DNA of 64,000 nt, taken from assembly GCA_011009095.1 (NCBI GenBank), contig VTPC01091272.1, forward strand, positions 1-64,000, read 5' to 3'. Below are positions 1-11,809 of the stretch, piece after piece. Within the stretch, counting starts at the first letter, position 1. Every line of letters begins with the position of its first letter. The notes under the pieces were generated by a model. It was given only the letters and a program-made list of their open reading frames with translations. It made no database searches and was not told the DNA's origin. This DNA comes from Ignelater luminosus (taxonomy: Eukaryota > Arthropoda > Insecta > Coleoptera > Elateridae). The position numbers and the translations under genes were made by a program.

Positions 1-2150
1 ATTTGCAGCTATGAATAAATTTCTATGAGTTATAATAAATGGAGCCATCCCATTATAGGTTTACAATTGGAATATTACCTATATACGGTTCAAACTACAT
101 TAGATTATAGACGCAAGAAAGTTACAAATGCTTCGTGTATAAAATAGATCATAAAACCGGCGTTACCAATCCCCTAGAATTGACAGCAGCAAGGCTTGTC
201 AACATCGGTTGTCTATGTACAGTGTATATTTCTGGGTTCCACAAGACGGTTTTATATGCTGGGCCTGTCAACGATAGCACTTCATAGTAAATCTTTAATT
301 TTGAGAATTCCTTACCCCTCTCAGCATGCCTAGAGAGTGCTTATTGAATAATAGTATTTAATGTAAAATATACACCAAAAAACTTTGAAGAAAATTTATT
401 TTCTAGGTATGCTTGCTTGGGAACGTCCTTAAGAAAAGAACACTAAATTTTGCTGAATAGAATAAGGGACAGATATTTGACATTACTTTTTGTACTACAA
501 CTAAAACTAATCATATGACTATAACCCCCAAATGCATAGAGTGGTCTTAACAACTTTAAGAACACCATTCAGATGTCAATTCAGAATTCTCCAATCAGAT
601 TGATAGATTTTAAACTTACCACTGCATTAGCTAAGAATGACTTTAAAAACGCTTTATGCCACCAGGGGTAGAATTATTGTTACCTGTTAACAGTTACCAT
701 TCTGCACAAGGGCAACTCTTAGTACTTAGTATGTCTTTTTGTCTCTGTATTTTGTATTTAAATACCATATCAAAAATGTATTTAGTATTTTGTATTTGAA
801 ATAGGAAAATTTCAAGTATTTGAATTTTGTATTTAAATACTTTTAAGTATTTTGCACATCTCTAACAATGACAGCCATGACAACTAATGCAATTAATGCA
901 CTTTTCAAACACTTAACAATGATATTTATTTTTGAAGTAGTAACTGTAATTATTTGATATGAATACTTGGTGAACTAGATGGTATAAATGTTGTCACATT
1001 TCTGACTTTTCTGTGTACAACAAAACACAAAAGGTGAAACTTGGTGTTCTTAATTAAGTGGAATTTATGTAATATTAATTTTGTTTTATAACCTTAGATT
1101 TGCTCAATTCAACCAGCACATACTAAAAGATGCATTGATTCAAATAAAGAGTTTTCCACCTGTTAATAATGCATGTTGTGCATGCAAAATTTTGGATTGA
1201 ACTTTTAGTTTGATGTTATTGAAATTGTAAATTCATTTTGCAAATTCATCTTTGAATAGAATCTCTTATGATGATTGAATTTTTACTGATTACTGCTTGA
1301 GTAACTAAACTATGTTTGAAAAGCTGTAGCGATTACATTTTAAATACATTTTGTAACTTAAATCTTTGTGTTCTATTTCCCAGTTCGTAGATTCAAAGCA
1401 TTCCCTGCAGTAAACAACGTTATGAAACTTCCAACTTTTTAGAAACACCCTGTGTAGAAAATGAACCAACAAATTGTTGCTGTTTTTATGACACTTCCTG
1501 TATATAATATGTGAAAGTTTGGCAGTAATAATAATAGTAATAATAACTACATTCAACGCAATAATATAAAAAAAACTGTTCTACTTAAATGGTTTTTTGT
1601 AGAAATTTTATATTCTTTTATAAGTAAAAAACAACTTAAATTTATGCAACCTTGTAGACAGCACCGCATAAAACCCGCATAACCTCTCGTCGTTGAGGTT
1701 ATTGAAGTTCATGCCTCACAGTTTTAGAATTTTAATATAAATACTTTTATATTAAACTGTATTAAAACACATAAGTAAGTTACAATCTAATCTTTAATTA
1801 TTACTATTTACTTGCTACTCTTATCGATTACATCAGTTTAAATTGGCGAAACGTGTGAGAAAACTAATATCTTTAGATTTCTAAAGGTACTTAGAATTTT
1901 TTTGTATCTAATTTTCTATTAAATAATATCAGTTACCCCAAATTAATAATATCTTAGTGACTACAATAAAAAGTCTTTTGGCTAATCTATTATCAGAGGT
2001 CAATAAACTGATAAACGATTGAGCCAATGAAAAACAGGTTCATCTTGTTTACTTCTACTTCTTTTTTATAGATCATTCTGGTGTGAACAGTGCATATTGT
2101 ACCTATTATTGTTATAAAATAGAAATATTTAATTTTTAACAGATTTTAAA
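1..2150. other. Upstream intergenic DNA
   Basis: AT-rich sequence with frequent stops in all frames. I see no coding segment I can support. It holds one possible hAT-type repeat end (741-863) and, near its right end, the promoter and 5' UTR of the deaminase gene. No TATA box is convincing. Confidence 0.6.
741..863. repeat. Possible hAT-type element end, rich in GTATTTAAATAC
   Basis: The stretch repeats GTATTTAAATAC and TTTGTATTTGAAAT blocks in alternating orientation and ends in TTTGCACATCTCT. On the other strand this reads AGAGATGTGCAAAATAC, which resembles the CAGAGATG-type termini of insect hAT elements. No matching opposite terminus or target duplication was found, so this is a fragment by resemblance only. 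Confidence 0.35.
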
Positions 2151-3339
2151 ATGCGTTTGGTAATTTTGGATACAGCTGCAGCAGTAGCAGAATGGTCTGC
2201 AAAATATGTAATGAAACGTATAAACGATTTTAAACCAGGGCCTGATAAGTATTTTGTATTAGGATTGCCAACAGGTAATATAAATTAAGTTTGAACACAA
2301 CTCATATAGTTTTTAATGATAGTAAATGATATTTAGGTAGTACACCATATGGAATGTATCAAAAGTTGATAGAATATCATAATGCAGGAAAAGTATCATT
2401 TAAATATGTTAAAACATTTAATATGGACGAATATGTAAATCTACCAAGAGACCATCCTGAAAGTTATCATTATTATATGTGGAATAACTTTTTTAAACAT
2501 ATCGATATTGACCCAAAGAATGTTCATATTCTCGATGGAAATGCATCGGATCTAGTTGAAGAGTGTAATTCTTATGAAAAGAAAATAACAGAAGCAGGAG
2601 GAATTGAATTGTTTGTTGGAGGTGTTATAAGATGATTCTTTTTGTGAGAAATGGTGATTTTGAAAGTTTTTGTATTTTTTTAAGGTATTGGGCCTGATGG
2701 GCATATTGCATTTAATGAACCTGGTTCATCATTAGTTTCAAGAACTAGAGTTAAGACTTTAGCCCAAGATACTCTTGAAGCTAATGCTCGATTCTTTGGT
2801 AACGATATTAATAAAGTGCCAAAACAGGCACTTACTGTTGGTGTGGGAACAGTAATGGACGCTAATGAAGTTAGTTTGTCTTTATGAAGAATATTAATTC
2901 TATTAATAATTCATGTTTTAATCTATAGGTGATGATTTTAATAACTGGCACGCATAAATCTTTTGCATTATATAAAGCAATAGAAGAAGGTGTCAATCAT
3001 ATGTGGACAGTATCAGCTTTCCAACAGCATCCTCATACACTTATGATTTGTGATGAAGACGCAACACTTGAATTACGTGTTAAAACTGTTAAATATTTTA
3101 AGGTAAATCTAAACAACTACAAAACACTAATTAAATGCTTGCTGATAAATTTAACCCATTTGCAAATTTGGCTACTACTAATAATGGGGTTATGGTGTCG
3201 GTAATTTATTATTATTTATTTGTATTTGTTTCTACATTTTTGTTATAATGAAACTCCTTAAATACAGGCTCTAAGCGCTGTGCATCACAAGCTGATTGAA
3301 GAAGAGACACCTTTAGATCAATTCAGGACTATTCATTGA
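2151..3339 (+). CDS. GNPDA1: Glucosamine-6-phosphate isomerase/deaminase (oscillin), five exons
   Basis: Converts glucosamine-6-phosphate and water to fructose-6-phosphate and ammonia in the cytosol, linking amino-sugar catabolism to glycolysis. Exons read as 2151-2274, 2337-2621, 2685-2869, 2929-3102 and 3268-3339, all with GT-AG introns, giving 279 residues (the human enzyme is about 289). The start follows an A-rich context and gives MRLVILD, matching the family N-terminus. Family blocks are present in order: LGLPTGSTP (37-45, phosphate loop), KTFNMDEY (67-74), [10 protein letters not shown] (77-86) and [15 protein letters not shown] (136-150). The catalytic set Asp72, Asp141, His143 and Glu148 falls at the same numbers as in bacterial NagB. 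The C-terminal tail is short. The donor of intron 2 is GTGTTA and that of intron 3 is GTTAGT, both weak but needed to keep the frame. Possible poly(A) signals follow between about 3620 and 3810. Function is assigned from strong residue-level similarity. Confidence 0.96.
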
Positions 3340-5400
3340 GTTTTGCAGATTTACATTCTTTTAAGATTTTATTAAGTATACATTTTTTTTATCGGTTATA
3401 TTTGTCAGCATAGTTTCTATTATTATTGCATAATATACTTATATCTACCTACTTGAATATTGTAACTTAAAAAGAGGGTCACTTGATAAGTAATACAAAA
3501 TGGTATCTGTTTCAAAGTTTAATAGTAATGGTTTTTTATGGCTAGGCTTTAGATTTTTACAACTAATTTTATTACAGAATTTATGGACTGTTCATAATCA
3601 ACTGGTTGAAGGAGAACAATAGTCAATAAATAATTTTATAGGCACTAATGAGTATAGTAATAAATAATAATATTACTTTGTTTAACTTATAAGAAAACGA
3701 CTTAAATTCCTAAACTATTGTATGTAGATATTAAGTTTTCATAATTTTAAAAACATTTAAAAAATTGCCATGGCTGTAACGGTGCTATATTTTACATTTT
3801 TAAATAAAAGTTTACTATAATAAAGGTAATTTATTATTTAGTTTTATATTTTGGCTAGACATAATAGTTTTAGATCATCAATAAGGAAAATTAAAATTAC
3901 ATTGGTAGCATTGGTACTTTTAATTGAAAGAAACAATGTGACATTAAATTAATCTTTAAAATTACTGCTGTCACATGGACAACCAAAGTTACCAATCTGT
4001 TATACCTTGCGTTCGGTAAGGACCTCTGACAGCTATTTTTACTCGGGATCGTCTCTTGTTCTCGTCACTTAAATAAAAATTCAGATTTGAGTGACAAGAA
4101 CAAGAAACGATTTCGAGCAAAAACAGCTGTCACATGTACCTTACTGAATGCAGGGGTGGATGATCCAACAAAGTCCAAAGATAATATACAGTGTGCTCAA
4201 TTTATGACGCTACATGTAGGTATACAGGGTCATTCTTAATTTTGTTTTCCACTTAAAGGATAGTAGAGGGCCATAAAAGGAACTAATCTACGTTCAATTG
4301 CATGAACAAAAGTCGTATAGTTTCACAGTTGCAATAACTGGGTACCGTGTTCGAGAGCTTCTGTAAATAACCACATTTTGTAATACAACAATTTAAAAAA
4401 TAGTCTAGTCTTGACTTGAAACATCTACCACAACTGAGACAATCAACCCTACGTGGCCTATAGCTACTATAAGTAGAAATCAAATTGCAATACACAGATA
4501 ACTTTGTTTATTAAATTGAAAATCAAACAAGTAACATTAAATACATTAATTATTAGAAAATTGTAATTTCATAACTAACTATTAACTGTCAAATTTTTTG
4601 AGGTTACTTTTTGAGAATACTTTAAACACTCACCATCATCAAATTGACTACAGAAATGTGCTTCTAATAAATAGATTTTTTGTTTTTGCATGAACACCAT
4701 TTTCTTCTTAAGTATTCTTTTTAAAAATTGGATATTCTACAATCTTGAAGTTATCCATGGTATGCAAGGTGTGTTGCCTACCCATATATAACATCATGTA
4801 TGTAAATTGGGCACATTGTATGATAATATTGTAATAGGCATTAAAAGACAGGTTGTCCACTTGTCCGAACGATTGGTATTGTTTTTTATTTATCTGAAAA
4901 GAGGTGATCATTTAAAATTAACATACTAGAAAACTGTTGAATTACACAGTATGTCACTATTCAAGATGGTTATGAATTAAATGTTTGGTACCACAGCATT
5001 TGCGTTTCCTAATTCCATTTATCAATTGGCAACACGTGTTGGCATTCTAACTGACATCAAATTATAGCTGACAGTGTATGAGGCAATCTCATTGTCTAAA
5101 GACCATGAAGCTTTATGTCAATATCTAGAAATTTCCCAAAACTTGAGATTTTCTCATAATGATTTAATAATTTTTTTCAAAATGTGATTTGGAGATGTAT
5201 TAGACTAATACTGGCAAATTATAAATATGTGCAATGGAGGTATCTATTTTGAAATTTAATCTTGTAATAATTTATTGGGTTAAATTAAAATTTCCAAATA
5301 GGAAAACTATAAACCTTTTATATAAAAGGTTATTCTAATTTATAGTGGGGTTTATTGGTTCAATAAATAAAGACAAAAATTAATATTGTATTGTAATATT
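3340..5400. other. Intergenic DNA after the deaminase
   Basis: This holds the 3' UTR of the deaminase, with several AATAAA-like sites between 3620 and 3830, and one palindromic MITE at 4006-4153. The short open frames on the minus strand at 4283-4911 show no recognisable motifs. Confidence 0.55.
4006..4153. mobile_element. Palindromic MITE, family A, copy 1
   Basis: Two arms of about 65 bp are inverted copies of each other. The left arm starts CTTGCGTTCGGTAAGG; the right arm, read on the other strand, starts CTGCATTCAGTAAGG. Both continue into TGACAGCT.TTTTT.CTCG. A second, partial copy lies at about 37086-37195. There is no coding capacity. A small non-autonomous DNA transposon is the simplest reading. 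Confidence 0.7.
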
Positions 5401-6460
5401 TTATTGGGGTTTACCTTCTCAAAGGGACCTGAGACAACTCCAGACCATCTATGGTAACTTGTAATCAGACTCCATCCTCCTTTAACTTTCTTTAGTGAGC
5501 TACACATGGAGGTAAGTCAGGCACTTTGCCCTCCAACGGGCCACCTGCAACGATCTATGCTTAGACTTTGTCTTCCTTTACGTCTCTTGAAGAAGCCACA
5601 GCCAGGAAAGTTTGTATTTCAAAATAGATAAATGTATAAAAATTATATTGTGCCAGACAGATACAGAAAATTTCTTCTACAAAAAGATGTAAAAAGAATA
5701 ACTGATTGAAGGGCCTCATGGTTTTTGTTATAATAGGTTAATACAGTATCTATTATTTCCTACCTTTTGCCTTCAGCAACTTTCCCACTAAACTTTGAGT
5801 AGTAGAGGCTGCAAAGAGCTAGGAGTCTCTGTATTCCTGTAATGGCACTGTCCTGCTTTTCCGATTCTTTACTTGTTGAATATAAAGATAACAGTCTGAC
5901 TAACTGATGTTAATAGTATCATAACTCATTCAGGACTCAATGATTGAGACGAGACTACAACACAATCTAAAGGAGTGCAATGGCTCCATTAACAACTACA
6001 GTCACCTTTCCAGTAAAGTACTCGAGGCCTGTGCTTTGGGCTCCAAGATCTATGGGAGGCGCTGCGCTGTAGCGAATATAAATTCTTCGGCTCTCCGAAG
6101 CCGATATGCCATGGCTGGTTAGGAGCAGCTCAAGCCCCATACCCACACATCTCTGACTAGAAGGTCAAAGGAAACCCCCATGATGTCTAGCAGATGTGTG
6201 TGCCTGAGGAGGATTCCAGTGCCTCACCGGGGGCTCTTACATAGAATAGGCCTCCAGACGTTCAAATAGTTAAGATGGCACTGGCAACAACTTCTAATGC
6301 TCACAGTCTTTCAAATTATACTTTGACAATTTTCTACAGTGGTGTCAGGTGTAGGGCTTGTCCAAAGTTCATAAACTCAAGAGGACGGAAGCGGGTTTCT
6401 GCGTAGGTAAGCCGAGATGATCCCACAACAAATAAATAAAAATATACTCTGTGAGGTGTA
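5400..6460. repeat. Unidentified higher-GC segment
   Basis: Base composition is clearly richer in G+C than the flanks, especially at 5410-5620 and 5940-6260. I could not match any frame on either strand to a known protein or find terminal repeats. It is probably an old repeat of some kind, but that rests only on composition. Confidence 0.25.
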
Positions 6461-6904
6461 TGTTGCTTCATTTCCTGTAACTACTGCAAGTAGTACATTC
6501 TGTAGGTATGTCTGAAACTAAAGTTGTTTGGAGTGCATTAGACAGACAAGCAACCATTAAAAGTTTAAAACTTATGAAAATTCAGCCAGTAAGTTCAAAA
6601 CCAAGCAAAACCAACAACCAATTCTCCTCGTGGCATATTATATGTTCAAAAGTTTTTGTTAGCAGATTGGGTTTGAATGTACCTTATCAGATATTGCATT
6701 AGTGACATCTACAAAAAAATTCTTTCGAACCATGACAAAATGCAATTTAACGTCCATAAAAGAAAATAAATCTGATGATGGTTTTGAAGAATCGAAACGA
6801 AAATGGATTTTAATGGTCTGAAATATCAGAGACAGAAAAATGTCTGTAGAAGTTATGAAGGAAAAGCGAAAATCAGAAAATTGCATTATTTTTTAGTTTA
6901 TTTT

Positions 6905-7345
6905 AACAATTTTATAGTTTAGGTTATTATAAAATGAAAATAAAGCGCAGCTATTTTGACTATTCTCAATTCACTAAAATAATTGTTTAAAATGGTTGCT
7001 GGCCCTAGCCGAGTCTTATGCCAACAAAGTCTACGTCGACAAGGAGGTTTTGTCGATTTAAACTGAACATGTACTGCATACTGTTATACCAAGCCACATG
7101 CGCGGTTAGTACGCACGATGGTTTAAATCGACAAAATCTTGCCAACGTAGACTTCTTGGTACAACCGTTTTGAATAATTATTATAGAGGGTTACTGCAAT
7201 TAAATTATTTTTATAACTAAAGTTGCTTTTTTGTACTTTTCAGTTGACAACTAAAAATGTCCATAACCCCTTCAACATTGAGAATAGTCAATATAGCCAT
7301 TCTTTATTTTCGACTTGTAGTGACCTAAAACTATACATTGGTAAA
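6905..7345. mobile_element. Long foldback (palindromic) element
   Basis: An imperfect inverted repeat with matching blocks in the same order in both arms. AAATAAA..GCTAT.TTGACTATTCTCAA (6937-6970) pairs with 7279-7312; AATAATTGTTTAAAATGGTTG (about 6978) pairs with the region near 7175; AGTCTACGT..GCAAG with TTTTGTCGATTTAAAC (from about 7028) pairs with 7112-7155. The centre is at about 7090. Just outside the right arm lies GGGACACCCTGTA, a sequence common at termini of insect Tc1/IS630-type elements, so the true end may be near 7375. No open frame is supported. Confidence 0.6.
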
Positions 7346-7399
7346 ACATCATACGTTGCGGGACACCCTGTAGTTTGCAAGATACCAATATATGGTGAA

Positions 7400-9430
7400 T
7401 CTCCAATTTGAATAACTCTTTGGGGTACATCTTTAATTCTTTATGGTCATCTTGAATTCTGACCTTTGTAAAAGCGAATTAATACTTGATTTAGTTTTGT
7501 AGATTACGGAACATGTTGAAACAGAAAAGCTTACTGTGCTTCTTGTTTGGGTTTTGCTAAAACCGGGAGTGATGACTAATTTCATATAGTAATCGAGCAC
7601 TGCCACCGTCCAGCAGTTATATTAATAAATTGTTTGACTCGGCACAATTTCCCTCCTGGTCGTCCACCGTCTGTATAAGATATCTAAGTTTTTTCCTAAG
7701 TCTTTGATTCTTTCAGTTCTTCTAAAATTGTTGTTTATTGATTTGGTTTTACTATTTATGTTTAGAACAAAGTGAAGTGTTAGACGTAAATGATGTTGGA
7801 TATTCTTATTTGCAATATTCCTGCCAATTGATTCTTGGTTTTTCTTTTCATTCATAGTAGGAGAAGCGTTCCTTCACAACAACAAATGTTGGCTTTGTAT
7901 TTCTTCTTTGTAGATATTTTACCGTATTTGTTGTACCAACATTATTAAAAGAAAAGAATGTGCAGTCTGGCTAAGAAAAATAAATATTCTGAAGCTTTCC
8001 AAAATAACATCAAACATTGTAGGTTATTAAAAATACTTTTTGAGATTGTGAATGCTTTTCTTTCAATGTTTGAAGAACTAATCGTGGCCGCATCTTACCA
8101 TTAGGGTCAATTCATCTATAGCTGCATATGTAAAAGGTTTAAAAACTTTGATTAAAATTTTGTACTGTTCTTTTGAAATTATGTTTCGTAATTTAACATG
8201 TATTATTGTTAGGAATATTCACTGTCTATTCAAGTGGCAAAAGTATCTTTGTTCTTGTTCTTATCGTTTTGGCGCCGATTGTCGCAACGTTCATTTGGTA
8301 CCTTATTTAAAGTAATCGGCGTTGTTTACATTTTTAATCGAGCTACCGCGCGGCGTCGCCAAAAACGGGCCTTTTCTGAATAGACAAAAAGTTATTTCAT
8401 TCTTTAAGACGTATTATTGTTTGCAATCTCTTTGATATTGAGTAAAAAATGAAGCTTTATCTTTACACCTTGTGGAAGTATCCTAGATGGTGATGGTTAG
8501 ATTAAAAGACAAAAAAAGTAAATTAAAGGAATTGAGCTTCGTTTTAACAGTCCTTGTAAACTCCAATTTATTTGTGAAAAATTGCAAGGTAAAAGATTTT
8601 AATGTTGTCATTATAAAACAATTTTCCCTTACGTCACCAAGATAATACAGATCTTGTAATTATAGTTTAGTTGGGAAAAGTACAATGGGATAAAATAAAT
8701 AAGCGAATTTCTTTGAAGTCAAAGAATGACGTCTATTATACAAGCTTGTTTTTACAAATTGACTAATTACTATAAAAATTTTATCATTAACAAGTTCATT
8801 AAACTTAATAACTGCCAGTAGAAACTAGTTTTTAATACAATGTATTCGTATTGTTTAATTTGATGAGAGTGCAAGTAGAAAGAAATTCAAAGAAACTTTA
8901 AAGGCATCCATAATAAAAAGTGGTTTTGAAATTGAAACTATCAATTAATTCATTATTATTAACATTCAACATTCATTAGAAAAACGAAAACATTAATTGA
9001 AAAGTTCAATCCTTAAGACAGATGTTTTGATAATAAATAAATAAAAAAAGTTGATCTGCATTTCTTTGTACATTATTTGTTGATTCCTTCCTTTTCAAAT
9101 TCTTTTTTTTTTATTTTGTCTAAAATGGCTTCAGGCTCATTTGTTCAATTTAGTTGTTTGTTGAACTTTTTATATTCTAGACCTATTTAGATGATATTTA
9201 ACCTAAATCCAGATTTTAAAGTTTGTGTTAATTTAAAATTTTATTCAATAGTCAATACTCCCCTTTTTTTTAATACAACGCTGTTTATATTTCTTATTAC
9301 TTTAATTATTAACAAGTCTGCCCTGCTAAGCTGAAATGATAATATTGAAATATTCATGTTTTTCGTTATTACACAGTCCCATCCACATTTTTATCAAATA
9401 AAATGAATCTTGTGCTTACTATTGCAGATA
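7400..9430. other. Intergenic DNA without recognised features
   Basis: AT-rich sequence on both strands with only short, motif-free open frames. I see no structured repeat beyond T-runs and A-runs. Confidence 0.5.
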
Positions 9431-10066
9431 CGAGGCTTACTGGAAAAATTTCTGCAAATGGTTAAGAAAAACACAGATACAATTTAGTAAATAGTTGTAT
9501 TGTTTTTCAAAATATTCGCCCTTAGCATGAATACACTTTTGCATACGCTCAAATTAATTTTTAAAGCTTTTTTTCAATCCGAAGCTGGTACCTCAGAAAC
9601 CAGTTGCCTAAATGCTCCAACGGCTGCTTCAGGGAAAGAATAACGCTTATCACGTATCTTGTTTTTGATTGTCAGGAACAGAAAGAAGTCATTTCGTGCT
9701 GGATCAGGCGAATACATACAATGCGACATCAATTTCACTTTTTCACTGGCCAAAAAGTCGACAGTTTGTGAAGCTGTTTGGGCACTTGCATTGTCATGGC
9801 CGATTTGGATTGTTTTTTCTGATTTCACTGATGACTTCCGGCAAAAAAATTGTTGTGTACCAATCAGCGTTCACAGTTCTTGGATACTCTAAAGCTATGG
9901 TTGCCACATGTCCAGAAATACGGAAGAAACAAGTGATCATTTACTTTGCAACACTGCGTGAACGAACAACTTTTGTGGGTTTCGAAACGTTCAAACAATG
10001 GATTGTTTTCGCACAGCATCAATATTAGTGGCAACAACAGACGTGAATGGATGACCTTGATCAAAT
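9431..10066 (-). pseudogene. Deleted mariner element, transposase remnant
   Basis: The minus strand encodes pieces of an irritans-type mariner transposase in shifted frames. Next to the hairpin a block begins GHPFTSVVATNIDAVRK (helix-turn-helix region, about 10020-10062). It runs directly into KMITCFF-like catalytic-core sequence, so a central part is deleted. Then come TVNADWYTT..LPEV, HDNASAQTASQTVDFLAS (second catalytic Asp), YSPDPARNDFFLF (third catalytic Asp) and a C-terminal FERMQKCIHAKGEYFEK. At least two frameshifts separate these blocks. The low-coordinate end is TACGAGGCTTACTGGAAAAA, a mariner-like terminus after a TA. The opposite terminus is not seen; a hairpin starts there. Cannot encode active transposase. 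Confidence 0.8.
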
Positions 10067-10187
10067 TAAATGTTTATGGATTTTTGTTAGCTTTATTTAG
10101 GTTGCTGTGGAAAACTTACAATTACAATTTCAAATTAAATTTTCCACAGCAACCTATAATGCTAACAAAAATCCATAAACATTTTAA
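10067..10187. repeat. Near-perfect 47-bp-arm hairpin
   Basis: The left arm, about 10067-10114, contains GGATTTTTGTTAGC and GGTTGCTGTGGAAAA. It is the reverse complement of 10140-10186 with very few differences, mainly a short length variation around CTTTATTTAGG/ATTATAGG. The loop is about 25 nt. The arms are much better conserved than the adjoining mariner remnant, so the hairpin is younger or is maintained. It could be a tiny foldback transposon or a transcribed hairpin RNA. Confidence 0.7.
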
Positions 10188-10189
10188 TT

Positions 10190-10880
10190 TTTTAAAGCAC
10201 TGTTTTTTGTTTTAAAGGCATAATTTTCAGTGTAATTAAAAGAAGAAGTTCCAAATTGCATTGTGTGAAAATTTCAAATCTAAACCTTCATCCTAACAAA
10301 AGTTAACATGGGGTAGATATTTTAACATGGGAATCCCTATGGCCAGTGATAAAAAAAGTGCACTGTATGGACCGTAGATTATGTCTTGCATGTTGGAGGA
10401 GCATGGAGGAAAACTTACAATGTCGAGCAAAACAAGTTGAATAGCTCATAAGATTCACTGTAAGAGAACCGTAACTGCATATCCACGCCAACTAAGCTTT
10501 TACAATGCACACACCGACTATCTCGTCGACAAACGTCATATCGTATAAATGATGGGATATTGTTTGAATCGGGATTTAAAAACCGACCTTGTTGAAGATA
10601 AATCATTCGGGATTAGACCGTTTCATTGTTGAAATACACATTTAACGTTCAACTTCTTTAGGGGACTAAAGAAGAGCAAGGTAATTAGACGCGTGAACCA
10701 CGTTCGAGACGACTCTTCTGACGAATATGGAGAACGTGGGGGGGGGGTATATATACACAAATGGAGGTTAATCAACACAACACAAAGCCGATATTCTTCG
10801 GCCGATCGTGAACACAATAGAATTTCTAATTTACAACCTGGCGAGATACCTCGTCGACATCCTGAAGACGTTACTGAGAG
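10190..10880. other. Intergenic or repeat-derived DNA, unassigned
   Basis: No protein similarity is recognised. The right half (about 10680-10880) runs into the Penelope-like remnant and may be its upstream part. A G-run of 10 occurs at 10739-10748. Confidence 0.35.
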
Positions 10881-11790
10881 AACTTTTTTACATATTCTGA
10901 ATTCTTCACATTTTGTTCAGCTGATATTCAAACTCACCCCTAATCGGGAAATCTTTTGATCAGTTTGGATGTGACCTCCTTCTTCACTAAAGTTCCTGTT
11001 CCCGATTCCGTGACCATCATTCAACAGCTGTTCAGTCAAAAAGAAAATCCGGCGATCTTAGTAGAAAAATGTTTGATTTAAACCTACTTTCTGTTCTGTG
11101 GTGAACTCTACTAACAGGTCTCGGGAGCTACTACGGGCTCTCCCTTGTCAATAGTACGAACGTCTTCATGACATTCTTTGAAGCATTTGCACTAGAAGCA
11201 TCCGAGTACAAGCCCAAAGTCTGATTTCGATACGTGAACGACTGCACATGTTGTTTCGATCTCTTGATCATCTGAACAACCAGTATTCAGATACCAAATT
11301 TATCATAGAAGTTGTGTTTATCCAGACGAGTCATGGGTCATTTGGTATATCATAACACACTAACAGATATTTTAACAACACCCAAGGGGAGTTGGAACAT
11401 GTCTTCTAAACAATTTCTACAACAAAAGAGACGCAAACAGGATTATCCAGCAACACCTTGATTCTTCTCCAAGAGAGGATCCTCAGAACATAAACGCATC
11501 CATCTCCACTGCTTTATTCCTATATATTCGTAAGGTGATAGACCGCATTGGAAAAACACTCCGGAAACATATGATCAAAACTCAGACCCATCAACAAAAT
11601 CTCACAATTCCTATCTTCTTCTAAGGATAAAGTGTACAGTATATCATGCTCATGCTTCAGTATACTTCGGAGAAACTGGTCGCTCCATTAACACACGCAT
11701 TAAGTCAAGTCATATAATCTACATCGGCTGTTGCCCAGCATCAATACGAGACAGGGCATAATATATTGTTTGATGATTCTCGCTCTCACC
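10880..11790 (+). mobile_element. Penelope-like retroelement remnant
   Basis: Fragments in several plus-strand frames match the order seen in Penelope-like elements: ILNSSHFVQLIFKLTPN, SLDVTSFFTKVPVPDSV (reverse transcriptase motif A region), SGATTGSPLS (motif B), a block around KPKVxFRYVxD degraded near 11210-11240, HLNNQYSDTKFIIEV, and at the end KVYSISCSC followed by VYFGETGRSINTRIK (11630-11705). The last part resembles the GIY-YIG endonuclease domain that Penelope elements carry after the reverse transcriptase. Frameshifts and stops are frequent, so this is dead. A Jockey-like LINE follows directly. Confidence 0.7.
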
Positions 11791-11809
11791 AGCTGATGTA
11801 CGCAGAGTT

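Noticed and set aside
1305-1556. An 83-codon minus-strand frame near the left edge
   Set aside because: No motif, no plausible start context, and AT-driven composition.
9659-10215. Plus-strand frames of 77, 119 and 89 codons
   Set aside because: These are antisense to the mariner transposase remnant and explained by it.
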